From Coccinella septempunctata (taxonomy: Eukaryota > Arthropoda > Insecta > Coleoptera > Coccinellidae): 64,000 nt of DNA. Where the stretch lies: positions 29,678,501 through 29,742,500 of the forward strand of contig NC_058196.1 of NCBI RefSeq assembly GCF_907165205.1, given 5' to 3'. The position numbers and the translations under genes are program-made. Of this stretch, positions 24,641 through 38,200 are shown piece by piece (the stretch's first letter is position 1; each line of letters starts with the position of its first letter). The notes beneath the pieces are model-generated. The model saw nothing but the letters and a program-made list of their open reading frames with translations. It did no database searches and was not told the DNA's origin.

Positions 24641-26668
24641 ATAATTCAATGAATGCTTTTGAATTGATCAAGAACAAAGTTAAAAGTAATATATAATGAA
24701 CAAAAATCGGGATGAAAATCCATCTTCGAGGGATTCAGTACTCTGGAGATTCGTTTTGGATTACGAAGACCAAATTGCAGATTGAAAAATCTGCCACAAA
24801 CAACGACCATCAACATCGATCAGATCGACACTTTGTGCATGATTTGACGTCGGGTAGAAGCGTCTTTCAATAGGCGTCGAAATTTTTTCTGGCCAGTTCA
24901 CGCTTCTAAAAATACTGTTTCGCTTGGTTGAGAAGGCAGACTGCATAAACTTACGACGGACGCCAGTTTTAGTTTCGGCACGTGGTTCGCCTGGAAGGCG
25001 AGAAAGCATATACGATTAGTTAGTAAAACGTGCGCAGAATGAAAAAGCCGCTTGGCTATATTTGGCGGAAAAAATATCCACATCTGCCTTTAGGGAACCC
25101 GAAGGAATATATATCATCGAAACAGCACACGCTTAAGGAATTCATTGTTTGTTCCGGTGTTAACGGCGGTTCGTGGAAATGAAGAAGGATCCCTGGGGAA
25201 GATGAGTTATAATAACGTTGAGATAGAGCCGGTGGATCATATAGAACATCACGATCTGTGCCGACCCAAGCAGTTTCTTAGCGCTCGTTCCTAGAAATGA
25301 GGGCTCAAACAATCAGGAGTAACATGTTGATGAAAAAAAAATTCCAAATAAAAAAAGGGACAATATCCACGAACACTCTGCATTTATAAGAAGAAGAGCA
25401 AGGGACCTGAAAGTCCCATGGGCAGTTGAGAGTCTAAACGCGCCGGTTGAGTTCGTTAATGAGCATAATCTGTCCAATAATTTCGGAGTTATGTGCTTTG
25501 GACATTCTCCTTCTTGAATACTTGAAAAAATATTTACAAAATTGAATTAAACCTTGGCAACTAGTAAAGAACAGATGCAATACAAATTCTACCAATAGAT
25601 GATGAAAAAAGTTTCTTTTAAATCTTTTTAAACATTCCTGACACTATTTATCCATACAATTTCCACCCATATTCAAAAACATAAACTGCTCGTCAACAGT
25701 TGAATACCATTGAACTTCTGCAGTGAGTTAAGGTTAAGGACTAAAAAGACTGAAAACTAGTCGAAGTTCCTGACTAAACGATACTACGAACAAAGAAATC
25801 CGAGCAGGCGATTCAATAAAAGAAAAAAATGCCGTCTGGCACTGAATTAAGTTTTCAGAGGCACTGGTAAATCTCTTAACGAATCATATGCATACGCTCA
25901 TACAAGATAAATAACTGCAATTATGTCTAGAAATATGACTGGGAATTGCTCTACAATTTTTCGCAATGAAAAATGAAAGGGCTTCTATAAATAGCCACAG
26001 TCTGTTTGAGTCCGCGGTATGGAACGGATTATCCTAAGGGTTGGCTGTTTAATGCGTAGGAGATGGGAACGTGCTATTAATTGGTTAGTCGGATCATTAT
26101 TGATCGCTGAAACGTGGCGAAAATAGAATTCACACCGAACTGATTTATTTTATTGACTCTCTCATCATTTGAGAACGCTGTTCGTTACTTTCAACAACAA
26201 TTCTCCGAATCGAGCACGGAAAAAACTAACTACAACTCCTGGAATGTATAGGTTGAACTTTTTTTTCTTGCAAAATTGTTTTGAAACAATAAATCCAGAA
26301 AAGGGTTGGCTCCAATCCATTGCGAACCAATTTGAATCAAGATAAGGCGATCTACATAAACTGATGACAATCTGTTCAGTAATCGAACAAGTATAAAAGG
26401 ATACGAAAGAAAGTCTAGTAAATGACGTAAATATAAGCATACCTGCGGTTTTGTTTGTGAGATGGGAACAGATAGGCTTATCGAGATATGCAAAGTAGCA
26501 AATTAAAAGGCGTACTGTATTATTGTTGTAACAGGAATGCTTTGTTGTTTTGTTAGCAAAAGAGGTGATAACGCGTGTCCAATATATGCTTCTCAAAAAG
26601 GATCCAAGCTTTTGGAGTACCTCTTGGTTAACTCCCCTGACACAAAGAAATAAAAAATGAATAAAATA
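24641..26668. other. Intergenic stretch
   Basis: Contains a long but low-complexity minus frame (26692-26165, 175 codons) rich in Phe/Ser/Ile without domain resemblance, and a GC-richer patch around 24760-25090 that I cannot identify. No splice chain was found. Confidence 0.4.
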
Positions 26669-27037
26669 CACTCCTGGACAAAAAAAGAACAAACAAAATG
26701 TTCACCGAATGCAATTTAGTATAACTTTTTAAGGTGTGTAACGATTTTGATCATTTTGTTGTCTATTTGTAGCCTATTTCATCTAGTTTATTACCTGATG
26801 TTGGGTCTGCAGGAATTTCTATTGAATTTGATGGTATACAGGGTAGAACTGAAAGTTTAAATTTCCAGCCTGTGGAGTTGATTAGGAAGGCAAAGATGGG
26901 CCTGTGAATGATTTTTTGAAGCCTGATCTTCTCATAACATTTTCTTGTTCAACTCACGTCAATAGCCCTTTCCTGATACCTTATTTCAAATGAAAAATTT
27001 GGGCAAAATTTTTTTTCTGATTTCTTGTCCAGGAGTG
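26669..27037. mobile_element. Short MITE with CACTCCTGGACAAGAAA ends
   Basis: The 369-bp unit starts CACTCCTGGACAAAAAAAG and ends TTTCTTGTCCAGGAGTG, flanked by TA. The ends resemble a Tc1-type terminus. There is no internal coding frame, so movement would depend on a transposase elsewhere. Confidence 0.8.
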
Positions 27038-28478
27038 TATGAATCTGCTGTCTAGAGATGTAATTCCTGTCGGGAATAACTGGAAAAAATTGATAAATCA
27101 TGCTAAAAAGATCGACTTTCACACCACATCATGATTTATGATCGTTTGCCGAGTTAAATAGTCTGAGAATCCAATTATTATTTCAAGTGGTGAATCCGAC
27201 TTTCTAGTCTACAAAGTGGTTGGTTTCACGAAACCGAAACATATGGTAGGGATGAAAATCTGGCCGGTCAATGTCAAGTTCTTTCCCAAACCGGACTATA
27301 ACGATGTTTTTGCTCAATTAGGGGATTTAGGGTCTGACTTTTGAATGGGATTTGGGGATTGCAAGATGCTAATAAGTTTTGAGTGTCCTCTGTATTGTAT
27401 CCTCTGAAGTCTGAAGTGGTTTTTATAGACTGTCGGATTGTGGGTTGTGCAGCACGTGAAATGTTACCCGCAAGCTTAGAAAATGTATACCTCTTGTAAT
27501 ATACAGGGCGAGTCTCTTACTTGGAACAAAGTGAGTGAAACAAAGGGAGTGAATAAGCTTGGGGATGTCGATTAGGATTTTGGATTACGTATTTGTGTGA
27601 TTTGGATGTTCATCAGATTTGTTATCTTGGAAATATTGGACTAATGATTTTTTTATTGCAGCCAAGAAGGGGTTATTCAGTAAGTTGATGGGTTAGGATT
27701 GAGATTCTTTTTTGGTACACATAAGTCATACATGGCTTGAGAATTTTTCAGAATGATTCTATGAAATTATTTTCTAGAAACAGTTTGGGTTTCCAGTAAT
27801 ATTAGCTTCTAAGGATATTTTCCGATACATTTCTGATCAAGATTGATCACCCTCTCCGCATTTCCTTTGATCTGTCATCGCTCACATTGAAATTACGTTC
27901 TTATACTAACTGAACGTTGTAAAATAGAAGTTCAAACTTCTCTACGTAAATGAAGAAATCGTATCCTCCTGCTGTTGACTCCCAATTTCAGTTCGCTCTA
28001 CTTGCCCTGTCTTCTTTGCTCCCAAAGCATAATTTTCGATGTTCTGTACAAACTTGGGGGAAGTTGTTTCAATTTCCCTCGCTTCAACGTTTAAATTATC
28101 GATTCCTTCTCAAATATTCGTCACAAACGAAGTTGCGCCCTCCAGAGAGGTGACATCTGCAGTTTTGACGAATTAATTAGGGGATGTTTTTTGAGCGGAA
28201 TAGTTCCAGCAGAATGGGCAGCTACAGAGGGTGAGCAAAAAGTAACGCGCAAAATTCGTATCTTCCATATTAACTTCTTTTTTGAATACCTAAGAAGTTG
28301 AGTAGTTTTACTACAAAACACGAAATATAGAATACGTGAATTTTGGGCGTTTCTTTTTTTTTTTTCACTATTTTTTCCAATTCAGTTCAGATAATAACAT
28401 TTCAAGTTTCATTAACGAGCTATCCCACTCCTAAAAGGACGAAATTCCTTCAGAATAACATGCTAAATCTTTACCTTG

Positions 28479-29744
28479 TACGAGGATGTATTGATTTATT
28501 GATATCTAGTTAGCCTAAACCAGTTCCATGCATAAAAAAATATTGCGTTGCCATAGCAACGAACAATAACTTATTAGAAGTGTCAGTGTGAAGTTTGAGG
28601 TCAAAAAAGTAAACCAGAGTTACGCAATAAATCGAAAGAAAGAAGATGTCCACCGAACTTGTGAAAATCGGAAAATTGGAGTATCAAGCCATCATCAAGT
28701 TCCTGTATTTAAAAGGGTTAAGAGGTAAGCAGATTCACGAAGATATGCTTAATACCCTTGGTGATCAATGTCCTTCGTATACGACCGTGAAAAATTGGAC
28801 TGCAAGCTTCAAAAGAGGTAAATTTTCCATTCAAGATGATGACCGATAAGGGCCAGTTTCTGTGTCAGTCTCCGAAAATATCGATGCAGTTCATGACATG
28901 ATTTATCAGACCATCGATTTGGGCTAAAACAGATATCTGAAGCACTCACTGAATATATTGAATATTTCATACGAACTCGTTCATCATATAGTTTACGTCA
29001 ATTTAGCCATGAAAAAAATTGCTGCAAAATGGATCCCCACATGTTTGAATGTTGACCAAAAGCGTGCAAGAGTAGAAGCATCGCGTTCGATCTGTGCTCG
29101 ATTTGAAAACGATGTAGACTTCTTAAACCGAATTGTTACTATGAATGAGACTAGGGTACATTTCTACGATCCAGAAACAAAGCAACAATTGATGGAATGG
29201 CGACACTCTGGTTCTCCAAGACTTAAGAAGCTTCGTGTACAAAAATCTGCTGGAAAAGTTCTTGCTTCAGTTTTCTGGAATTTCCATAAATTAATCATGA
29301 TTGATTTTTTGAATAAGGGTAGAACAAGAACCGAAGCTTACTATTCGACATAACTGACCACTCTACGGGAAAAAAATAAAGAGAAAAGATGCGGAAATCT
29401 ACCCAAAGGTGTTTTGTTTTTGCAGGACAACACCCCTTCACACACTAGAACATCCCCCTTATTCATCAGATTTGGCTCCTTCCAACTATCATCTCTTTCC
29501 TCAACTGAAAAAAAGTTTAAAAGATCGTAAATTTTTTTCTAACGAGGAGGTAATAAAAGCTGTGGAGGTCTGGTTTACAGAGCAAGAAGAAACATTTTTT
29601 TTTTGAAAGGTCTAGAGACGTTGCAGGTTCGCTGTAATAAGTGTATCCAATTAAGAGGAGAATATATTGAGTAATGAAATATTTTGACATTGAAATTTTG
29701 TTTGGTTCTATAGTAAGCTAAGAATTTTTCAATGTATCCTCGTA
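28479..29744 (+). mobile_element. mariner element, copy 3 (full length, inactive)
   Basis: The 1266-bp element runs from TACGAGGATGTATTGA to its inverted match TCAATGTATCCTCGTA. Transposase pieces are MSTELVKIGKLEYQAIIKFL (from 28646), a central block 28958-29353 and a C-terminal block 29409-29606. A stop codon ends the first block (GATGACCGATAAGG) and frameshifts split the others. The first catalytic aspartate of the MDETW motif has become N (MNETRVHF). This is the longest mariner copy in the window. Confidence 0.88.
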
Positions 29745-31672
29745 TATCAATGTCCTCGAAGTAATAGACTTATATCTCCCCCATTCGGAGGTTCCACAAG
29801 GTTCATTATAGCTTTCAACGAGTGGACTCTGACACCCAAGATGTTATTCAGAATGAATTCATGCAAATGACTCCCCATCTTTTAATCTCTACGTATTTTT
29901 TTTCAGGACGTGCCGAGCTATGTCTGCCCTTCACCACTGTTGATATCATAATCGATCATTTACATACAGGGAGGACATCGTACGATCAACGAAACAATGG
30001 ATTTGGGTAAGGGAAATATTTTACATATTCAAATCGTAGGCCTACTCCGCCTGTATATAGACTACTAATAGTCGAGAGAACAACAATAGACTCAGAAGCC
30101 ATATATATTTCATAATCCCAAAAGTGTCCATCCCAACATTAATTGACATGCAAGGAACGTCACGCGATCTGTAGAATAAGTGTATTGATAAATTATTTGA
30201 GATAACGCGTCGTTACAAATAGCATCGGAGTTTGTAGGAGGCCCTGAATACAATGGGAGATTATTACACTTGTTTCTTTGTTCAAGAGATTTGCATACGA
30301 AGTTAAAATGATCTGGAATCTCAAATCGTATTGGAACTATATTGGAATACAGATATAAAGGTTTGGGGCGTTGGTTCTAACGTATTTTTATATGGAAACC
30401 ATATTCATCTGTCAAAAAACCTAACCTTTGAGAGAAAAATTAATCAAATTCTATGCCATAAGACTTCCCTTCTTGTTAAAATTATATTTAGTTTAATCTC
30501 AGTCGAAATTCTGATCAATCGTTTTTTCACGCCTTAACAACGTCTCCCAAAATCTTCAACGAAATTACAATCTCACCGTCATCCTACACCTGTTACAACG
30601 TGGGTAAATATCACAGGATATGAAGAACTCGAGGTGCATTTTAAGTTACAGCCCTTGGTCCGGTGTATATATGAGTTAAATTTGTGAGGATGGTTGTTGT
30701 TTTTGAATTTTTATATTCTCCCTCATTGTTATTCACCCCACCCGTTGAATATTCACCGGTGGTATTCTGTTGTTCGTGGAGATGCAAACATCTTTGGGTA
30801 TTCTGTCCAGGAGAGTCTCTTGAACACGACCTTTGGGAAGGTCGAGGATATTCTTCGTTTATTCACGATTTGCATATCGAGATTTATAGCAGATTCAATC
30901 TGTGCTGCAGTGAAAGATAATTTTTTCGGTCCACCAAGTTTCATTTAGTGTTTTTCGATTAATAATAGTTTGAGTTTTGCTTTAATGAAACTGTGAAAGA
31001 GTTGAGTTAGAAAATGATTGTAAACCTAAGATTCTATACCAAACTCGTCATCGAATTACACACACCAGAGAGCAGAAAATTCAGAAGAATCGAAGATAAA
31101 TATAAATATATAGGGCTTTCGTGCAGAACGAATATCTTAATCAGATTTTTAAGGTGTTCAAATCAAGATTTGAAGGCTCACTGAAGCAGAAGTTCCTGAT
31201 AAAGATTCAAATATTTTTCGTTCATTCTTGATCTTCACATCAAAGGGGGTAACATCAGTACACACGTATGCGTTGATAGTTTTAGTTGAGAGGAGTAAAC
31301 GAAGATATCACTTGCCTTGCCTACTCTCCTAGTTCTCTAAAAAAAAATCTGAGGTTGATGAATTTTCTGTCGATCATAATAATGTGGTTATTGACCAAGA
31401 ATGACCAGCTCTTCTGCTCTCCAAATTCCCATTTGCATTCATCAATCAATACCAAACCTCCACACCTCATCGACAAACCAACAAATGTAGTTTTACACAA
31501 CATTCGCCACTAAACGTTCATCAACCATTCAGCGTGCAGAATTCCAACTCGCGGGGCCTCTAATTGTCATTCAAACGTCAGCTTCATCCCAAAGCAAGCC
31601 GTTAAATTAGTATTCAAGCTGCCTCCCCTTGTCCGCTTAAAGATTCACTCTACAGAAACTGACCAACCTATC
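29745..31672. other. Intergenic stretch upstream of stumps
   Basis: This region should hold the stumps promoter and 5' UTR, but I could not fix a start site. The last 200 bp before the ATG are richer in C and G (for example AACTCGCGGGGCCTC), which suits a 5' UTR. A minus frame at 30944-30753 is discussed under rejected items. Confidence 0.4.
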
Positions 31673-32273
31673 ATGCCTACAGATAATCCCTCTTATTTCA
31701 ACATCGCCGGTGATGCCACACGAACCGCCACTTGCGGCAGCGTGAGCAGCTCCTCAGACTGTTCCCTGAGTCGCCAGCTGACGCCTCCACGAAACAGAAT
31801 GGGTATGCGGTCTTTCGCGAGGTCCATCAGCTCCAATTCCACGGAATCTAACCAGTTCATCCGGGGAGAACCAAGACTTAGCGACCTGGCGCCAGATCTA
31901 GCAGCGAAGCACATCTCCAAGCAGAAGACGAAGACGCAGAATGGTATCGTCTACTCCTCCCTTGCCCTGGACCCAGAGTCGGACTCTGGGGACGAAGTGT
32001 TCTTGGAGGAAAGTTCGGCGAGGTACTACAACTGTTCTGCTGGCAGCAGGAGACAATCGGTGGGGTCTTTCAGCGCTAGGGATCGGGCAGCTAGTGTTTC
32101 CTCATCGTTGAGGAGCTTCAGAGAGGAGGCTCCATGTCCTTCTAGGGTGGATGAAGGGGATTGCGCCATTGATATTAGTGGAATGATGGCCACTTCTCCA
32201 GTGGATGTTATAGACGACCACGCCATTCGGCACGGTTCATTTCCTAGGAAGAGATGCAGCAAGTGCGTTAAAG
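31673..32273 (+). CDS. stumps: stumps exon 1 (Ser-rich N-terminus)
   Basis: It encodes 200 residues from MPTDNPSYFNIAGDATRTAT, rich in Ser and Arg with acidic patches (DPESDSGDEVFLEE) and a closing RKRCSKCVKG. The donor is GTAAGT. Its phase (1) fits the exon at 53773, which opens in frame (TALRRTNMEDILMVS) with no start of its own except an internal Met. That fit and the total length are the reasons for joining it to stumps. An alternative start at MEDILMVS (residue 209) is possible for another isoform. Confidence 0.82.
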
Positions 32274-35200
32274 GTAAGTGATGATCAAGTTCTTCTTATT
32301 TTTCATAATGTTTGGCCACTTCATTTGGACCATTGCACTTTCTGGAATAATTAATGTTAGAACCTCAATAATTTAAACATTACTCTATTACTTAAGTATG
32401 AAAAACACTCTGGAGTTTCTTAGTTGCATATTCCAAACATCAGTTCTTTATGTTCTTCGAAAGTTTTGAAGATGAATTAGTTTTGAAATTGAGAATGGAC
32501 CAAACTTCTTGTGTTGTCTAGAGACGAGTAAAATAGACGCGTAGCAGACTAGACGAGTTGGTGATGTCCTAGATAAATCAACGAAGCAGATGAATTTATG
32601 TGCCTGTTAAAAGATAATGATGCTATCACAGAAAATGTACCAGACTGAGATATCATTGCTTAAACTATGAAATCGTTCATAATTGCTGAGTTTGTGTGGG
32701 AATTTGAATAAGTTGTTCCTCTGCAATATTTCATCTGGACGGTCAGAGAGAAATTATTGTCATATTTGTATCATGATCGTTGTTCTATGTACTGGGAAGT
32801 TATTTGAAATGTCAGGCGTAAACGTCAAAAAAAAACCTCGAAATTAGATTTTCGTCATATTTCTCTCAAGTTACTTGTAGCAAGAAATTAGAGGACACCT
32901 CATTTGTTCGAATTGAATTAAGCTCTGAAAAAGTAATATCCAATAGTATGGTATAACCTAACCTAACCTAACTTAACCTGTATTTGAAATGTCAGGCGTA
33001 AACGTCAAAAAAAAAACCTCGAAAGTAGATTTTCCTCATATTTCTCTCAAGTTACTTGTAGCAAGAAATTAGAGGACACCTCATTTGTTTGAAATGAATT
33101 AAGCTTTGAAAAAGTAATATCCATTAGTATGGTATAACCTAACCTAACCTAACTTAACCTGTATTTGAAATGTCAGGCGTAAACGTCAAAAAAAAACCTC
33201 GAAATTAGATTTTCGTCATATTTTTCTCACATCTTCTGATGCATTCGAGCTACACCTTGATCTTCAATCCAGGTACACTCGAATTTCGCTGTTATTTCTC
33301 TTATTCTTCTTCTGCTTTTTCGTCCGCCGCTGTCACCTACGTGACTCCCCATCCTATCGCGTGCGGATATCCTTAAAGACAGTCGGTGCCTCCAGAGCCT
33401 CCTCGTTCTTCCTTTTAAGCGGCAAAACGCACGGTGAAACGTTACATGCTGCCTGTTATATAATTGAGCCGGCAATTGACTTCAGATTGGTCTTAATGGA
33501 TTCTACCGGAAGCATCGAGTGTATCACTTCTTGAATTTTTTCACTAGCCGATGCCCCCTCCTTGGCGTGCTGTTATCGACAGGAAGAAGGTGTTCGAACT
33601 TTGAGTTGGACCGGAGGTCGTGGACTCTTGAACTCGATATCGGCTAGTTTGGGGCCCTGCCCGCGAAGAAAATTGTGCGACATCCCGCCCAAGGTCAACA
33701 GGGTGCCTTTGACAGATTTAGTTTTCGAATCGGCAATTATTTCCTTATGAGAATCGATTCAAGAATGACAGCTGACAAGTGACAACTGACAGCTGACACC
33801 CGACAGATGACAACTGATAACTGACAGCTGACAACTGACAAATGATTTCTGTGTCTTGCTGGGTCCAGGAATCTAAGTACAGTGTGCTTTTCGCCAGAGG
33901 AATAAATTGCATATCCTGCTATGAGACGAGCCACTTACTTATCATTGAAAGTCCTGGAACACAAATGAAAGAATTATGAGTACTATTTAGGTTTCATTCT
34001 TGTAATATCTAAAAAACTGTCAGTTTTTTCAACGACAATAATAACTTATCGTGGAAAGCTTTGGTTGACTTCATCAAATAGGTCACAAACAATTTCTGAA
34101 CTAGTAGAATCTCATAATTATCCGTTACATAGTCCAACTATCGAGTGAGCAACGAAAGAATGCAAAACAAATCGACCTATTCCTATTAGTTACGTATTGT
34201 TGTTTGCATCTTAATAAATATTCTAGCAGGTCACTTGCAACTCTTCCGGACCTGCAAAGCCCAGTGCGGACCTGCGCATCCTAAAGCCTTTTTCACGTAT
34301 TCCCCCCTCTATCCGCTTTGTTTTCATACAGCGAATATAATTATAGAACATAATTACATTCAACAGTTGTCACTTATCGTTTCTTTTGTTAAGTGTTGTA
34401 GCCGTTTTGTTGTGGTCAACTTTGGCGTCAGAGATATGCGGTAGATTGCTGCGATAAGGTCCAGTTGATTCTAGCCACTGGTGAGTCCCTATGAAAATAT
34501 TCGGGATTATCCTGTTTTTCCTGGAAATTTTGAGTTTTTGAGGAAGATCAAACGCTCGGTTTATTTAAGGGGCTTTCCATAAGCATGAATCATTGAGGAA
34601 ATTTCATGCCAAGAGTGATCGTTTTGATCTATGAGTCAACCACATTCTGCTGTGGAGTTATTTGGCAAAAACATTGGTACTTATCCTATACCATACCGAG
34701 AATAATCCAGATTTTACACTGGGTGTGACTCTATTCCAAAGCCACACGTATATCTTAGATTCAAACCATAATAATGTACATCGTTCTGTAAAAGTCATCG
34801 AAAATATGTAGGATACTGCAAGATGATGCATCATCTTGCTGTATCTTCTTGCATCAACCCTACAATAAGTCATTTCGGATCAGCTGAATTTGACAGGGTC
34901 ACACAAGTGTTGGTTAGGTTCATGTTATATGTTATATTTTTATAAATTTCGTTTATCCCTCTGGGATGATATAGATGCGTGGTATGATAAAAAAACTGAC
35001 TATGTACATTTTGAAGTTTCTCCATTATGAATATCATAAATGGTTTGTTTGCCCCTCAAGTGATATCAATCCAAAACGCCTTCTGCCATCCCTCAACAAA
35101 TGGAAGTGCGCCCATTAACGTTATCAAGTTATACCCAGTTGTAACCCTGTGATTATGATCTACATAAGGTCATTAAATCTCATCAAACGTCAGTTCCAGG

Positions 35201-38200
35201 TGTGTTTCACCCATTAATCCATGTCCAGATTGCGGCATATTCCAGGAAATCCTGGCAGAGGGATCAAACCAATCCTTTACCCCGTGGAACACGTGTTATC
35301 GTATGCAAACGCCCCATTTAACGCAGTTGTTCATGTTCTGTAGAAAGTAACAGACATGTTTATGCGGGTGGCTGCCTTGTTTATTGAACATTTCATCGGG
35401 TTTTCCGAGATCACGATGGATGAGTAACAAACATTGAGCTGAGATGTCGATAAAAAGAAATTGAGGTTTAGATTGGTTTCGAGTGGTCATTGCACCAAAA
35501 AAAACTTGAATAATCCTCAATAACTATTCATGATGAAGGAGGACGTAATTCAAATGAATTCAATCAAGATAATAAGTAAATTGGCTTAAATAACTTAAGT
35601 ATCTATCTGAAAACCATGGATCGTTTCAATTCATTGGCTCATTCCAATCGAAGTCGCATATAATTTCGAGTTAGGTACTGAAATCCTTCACAAAAGTCGT
35701 CGAGAATATAGATTTAACGTCTCGAAGTATCCAACGAACTATTTCAATCGAAACCAAATCACTAGAAGCTTTGAAAAGCCGCTGTAGCATGAGTAGAGAA
35801 GTACTCAAAGGCTCTCCAAGGGTAGACACAATCAGAAACCGATCTTGTGCCTGAGTGGTGGATCTTGGGCGTCCACTTCTCGGTCTTTCGTTTCCCGATA
35901 TAGATGGACGTGTTGGGAAACTACGTTCTCACTAACTTTAAAGAAATTCGCAACATTTCTCTGACTACGATCATATTAGAAGACCTATTGGCTACATCTG
36001 CACCAATCTTTCGTCTAGGGACTATTGAAGAACAAAATTTCAGATTTTGAATCAAAGTTGATTGTGAGAACGCAATGACTGATCCAAAATTCTTAAAATC
36101 AAAAAAACGACAATAGCTTGCTTAATACTGAATAAGTTATGACACTAGGCTCAAATCAATCATTCAGATGTCAGAAAGCTAACATTTGATCTCTCATAAA
36201 TGTACCTATATTCGGTAGACAAGAATTGACAACTTTTGAAATAGTCACAACATTTCTGAAAATCCTCAATATTCGTGGAGCAGTATATCTTTCTGTCTAT
36301 TGACAGATCCGAATGAATTTGAATGGTACCACGCCCAGCATCTAAGTATCGATTCCACTAAAAAGGAGCATACAATAAAAGACGCCATTACTCAGACTTC
36401 CCAAGCGTAAATTACGATCCTTTTCCTATCAACTCTATCCAATTCCCAGACCAATTAAACTGAATTGCAATGAACTCAATCTCAGCAGTCCGTATGTAAT
36501 GACCATCAGCCGAATATACTGCTTGGGTTCCTAATAAATTTTTCTCGATCACATTCAAGTCCCAAATATCGAATGATTGATCAATAATTTTTTTTGTGGA
36601 TGTTTTCATTCGTTCTTCGAATCCATCTCCTCGAATGAAAGTTTAATGGATGACTGATGTAGATCTCAGAAATAATTTAACATTCTTAAGTAACCAGGCT
36701 CTCCAAAATATCTCCCGAGAAATCATGTTGGAAATTTTTGTTTGGATCTCTGGAGGTTTCAGGTGTGATTTTGGAGGAGGGCATAAGTTTATATTTGAAA
36801 TTCTGTAAGGTGTTTGTTGTTATAAAATAGGTATGTATATCTTCAAAGACGTTTTTTTAACCCCATCTTTTTGCGAATTTTTCGAAGGTTACGTATATCT
36901 CCCAGAAAAATCATCCTAGATTTGAATGTGATACATATTCTGAAAGAGCAACACTTCCTGTAAGAAATCTCGAAATTTTATCGAGGTTTGTGCAACCATT
37001 AAGTCTTGAGGATTATTCAAGTGACCCCATCCTTTTGGGAATTTTTCGGAGGTCAACTTTCGACACAAAAGTCATTATGAATAAATAAATGCTATGTTCT
37101 CTGAACCTTCGAACGTTACCAAACATAGAACACTATAATGAGAACAAAAGGCCCTTCAGAACAACAAGCTAAATCTATGACACAACACATCTGTAATGTG
37201 TGGATTGTAGATGCTCGAAAGATAGAAGAAAGGAAAGATTTAGTCAAACTAGGTAATGAATTACAGTGAATTTCACTAACCACTAACCACTACTCGTGTT
37301 TCGTTATCACAATGACATCTTCAGGTGGCAGTATACCTCTAACCAGTCAGCGAAACACGTGTGGTGATTAAACAACTCATCTGAGTGAAAACCATGTGTT
37401 TCAGTGTTGAATTTAAGTATAGATTTTCACCAAATATCCGCCAGATCGATTCAAAAAGTAGTCAGACTGAAATACCTGACCCTTTGACGTTAAAGAGCTA
37501 TTTCCGATTACTGAATGAAAATGGTACACTTGCATTTACAGTCGAAAAACTAATTATGTGTTGTGAATTGTTTGTAATGTTTGTAGCGAAACATTTCCGA
37601 TTGCAAAGTTTCATGTTTAATTTCTCTCCGAGATTCCCCTCACTTCGATGGAAATTGAACACTATAAAACCGTAAAACTAGTTAAATATAGAACTGAATA
37701 TACTGATTCGAATTCAAACAATAAACCTCCTGCATCTGCACAGTTCGAAGTTCATCAATACAATTTCACTTGTGAACACTTAAATCAGCACAGAAAATTA
37801 ACGTTCCTGTAAACCAATATCAAGATGTCTCTCTCGGACAATTCCAAGTTTACTGTGTGGGTCAGTAACTCTTGGACCAAAAATAGACGCTAAACCCATA
37901 AAATAGAGTATTTTAACAATGTTATTCGAACGTATCGATTGAGTATGGTCCATTAAAATACGCAGGTTGATCAGAATCTAGATCAGAAGGTGTGCTGAAC
38001 TCTGCAAATCTGGATTCATTATTGCTGCTATAAAGTTATAAGAATATAACTGTTTGATCATAAATTCTCTGATTTTAAATAGTTCTGACTGTTCCTCGAA
38101 TTTCATTTTGCCATCAGTTGACTTACTGAACAACTTCATTGTTCATGTGGTGTGACTATATCGTTAAAAGGAAAAAGAAATGTCAGTAAGTACTCAAAAA

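Noticed and set aside
24761..25083. GC-richer patch with overlapping frames
   Set aside because: Two frames overlap, neither with known motifs or splice partners.
26165..26692. 175-codon minus-strand frame
   Set aside because: Rich in Phe, Ser and Ile with no domain, no homologue recognised, and it overlaps the edge of a MITE. Likely chance in AT-rich sequence.
30753..30944. Minus frame starting MKLGGPKKLSFTAAQIESAI, faintly like a psq/pogo-type HTH
   Set aside because: The resemblance is limited to a few residues, there is no catalytic domain nearby and no terminal repeats were found.
33227..33475. Arg-rich 82-codon minus frame
   Set aside because: Basic low-complexity composition without a domain; it runs into the tandem repeat.
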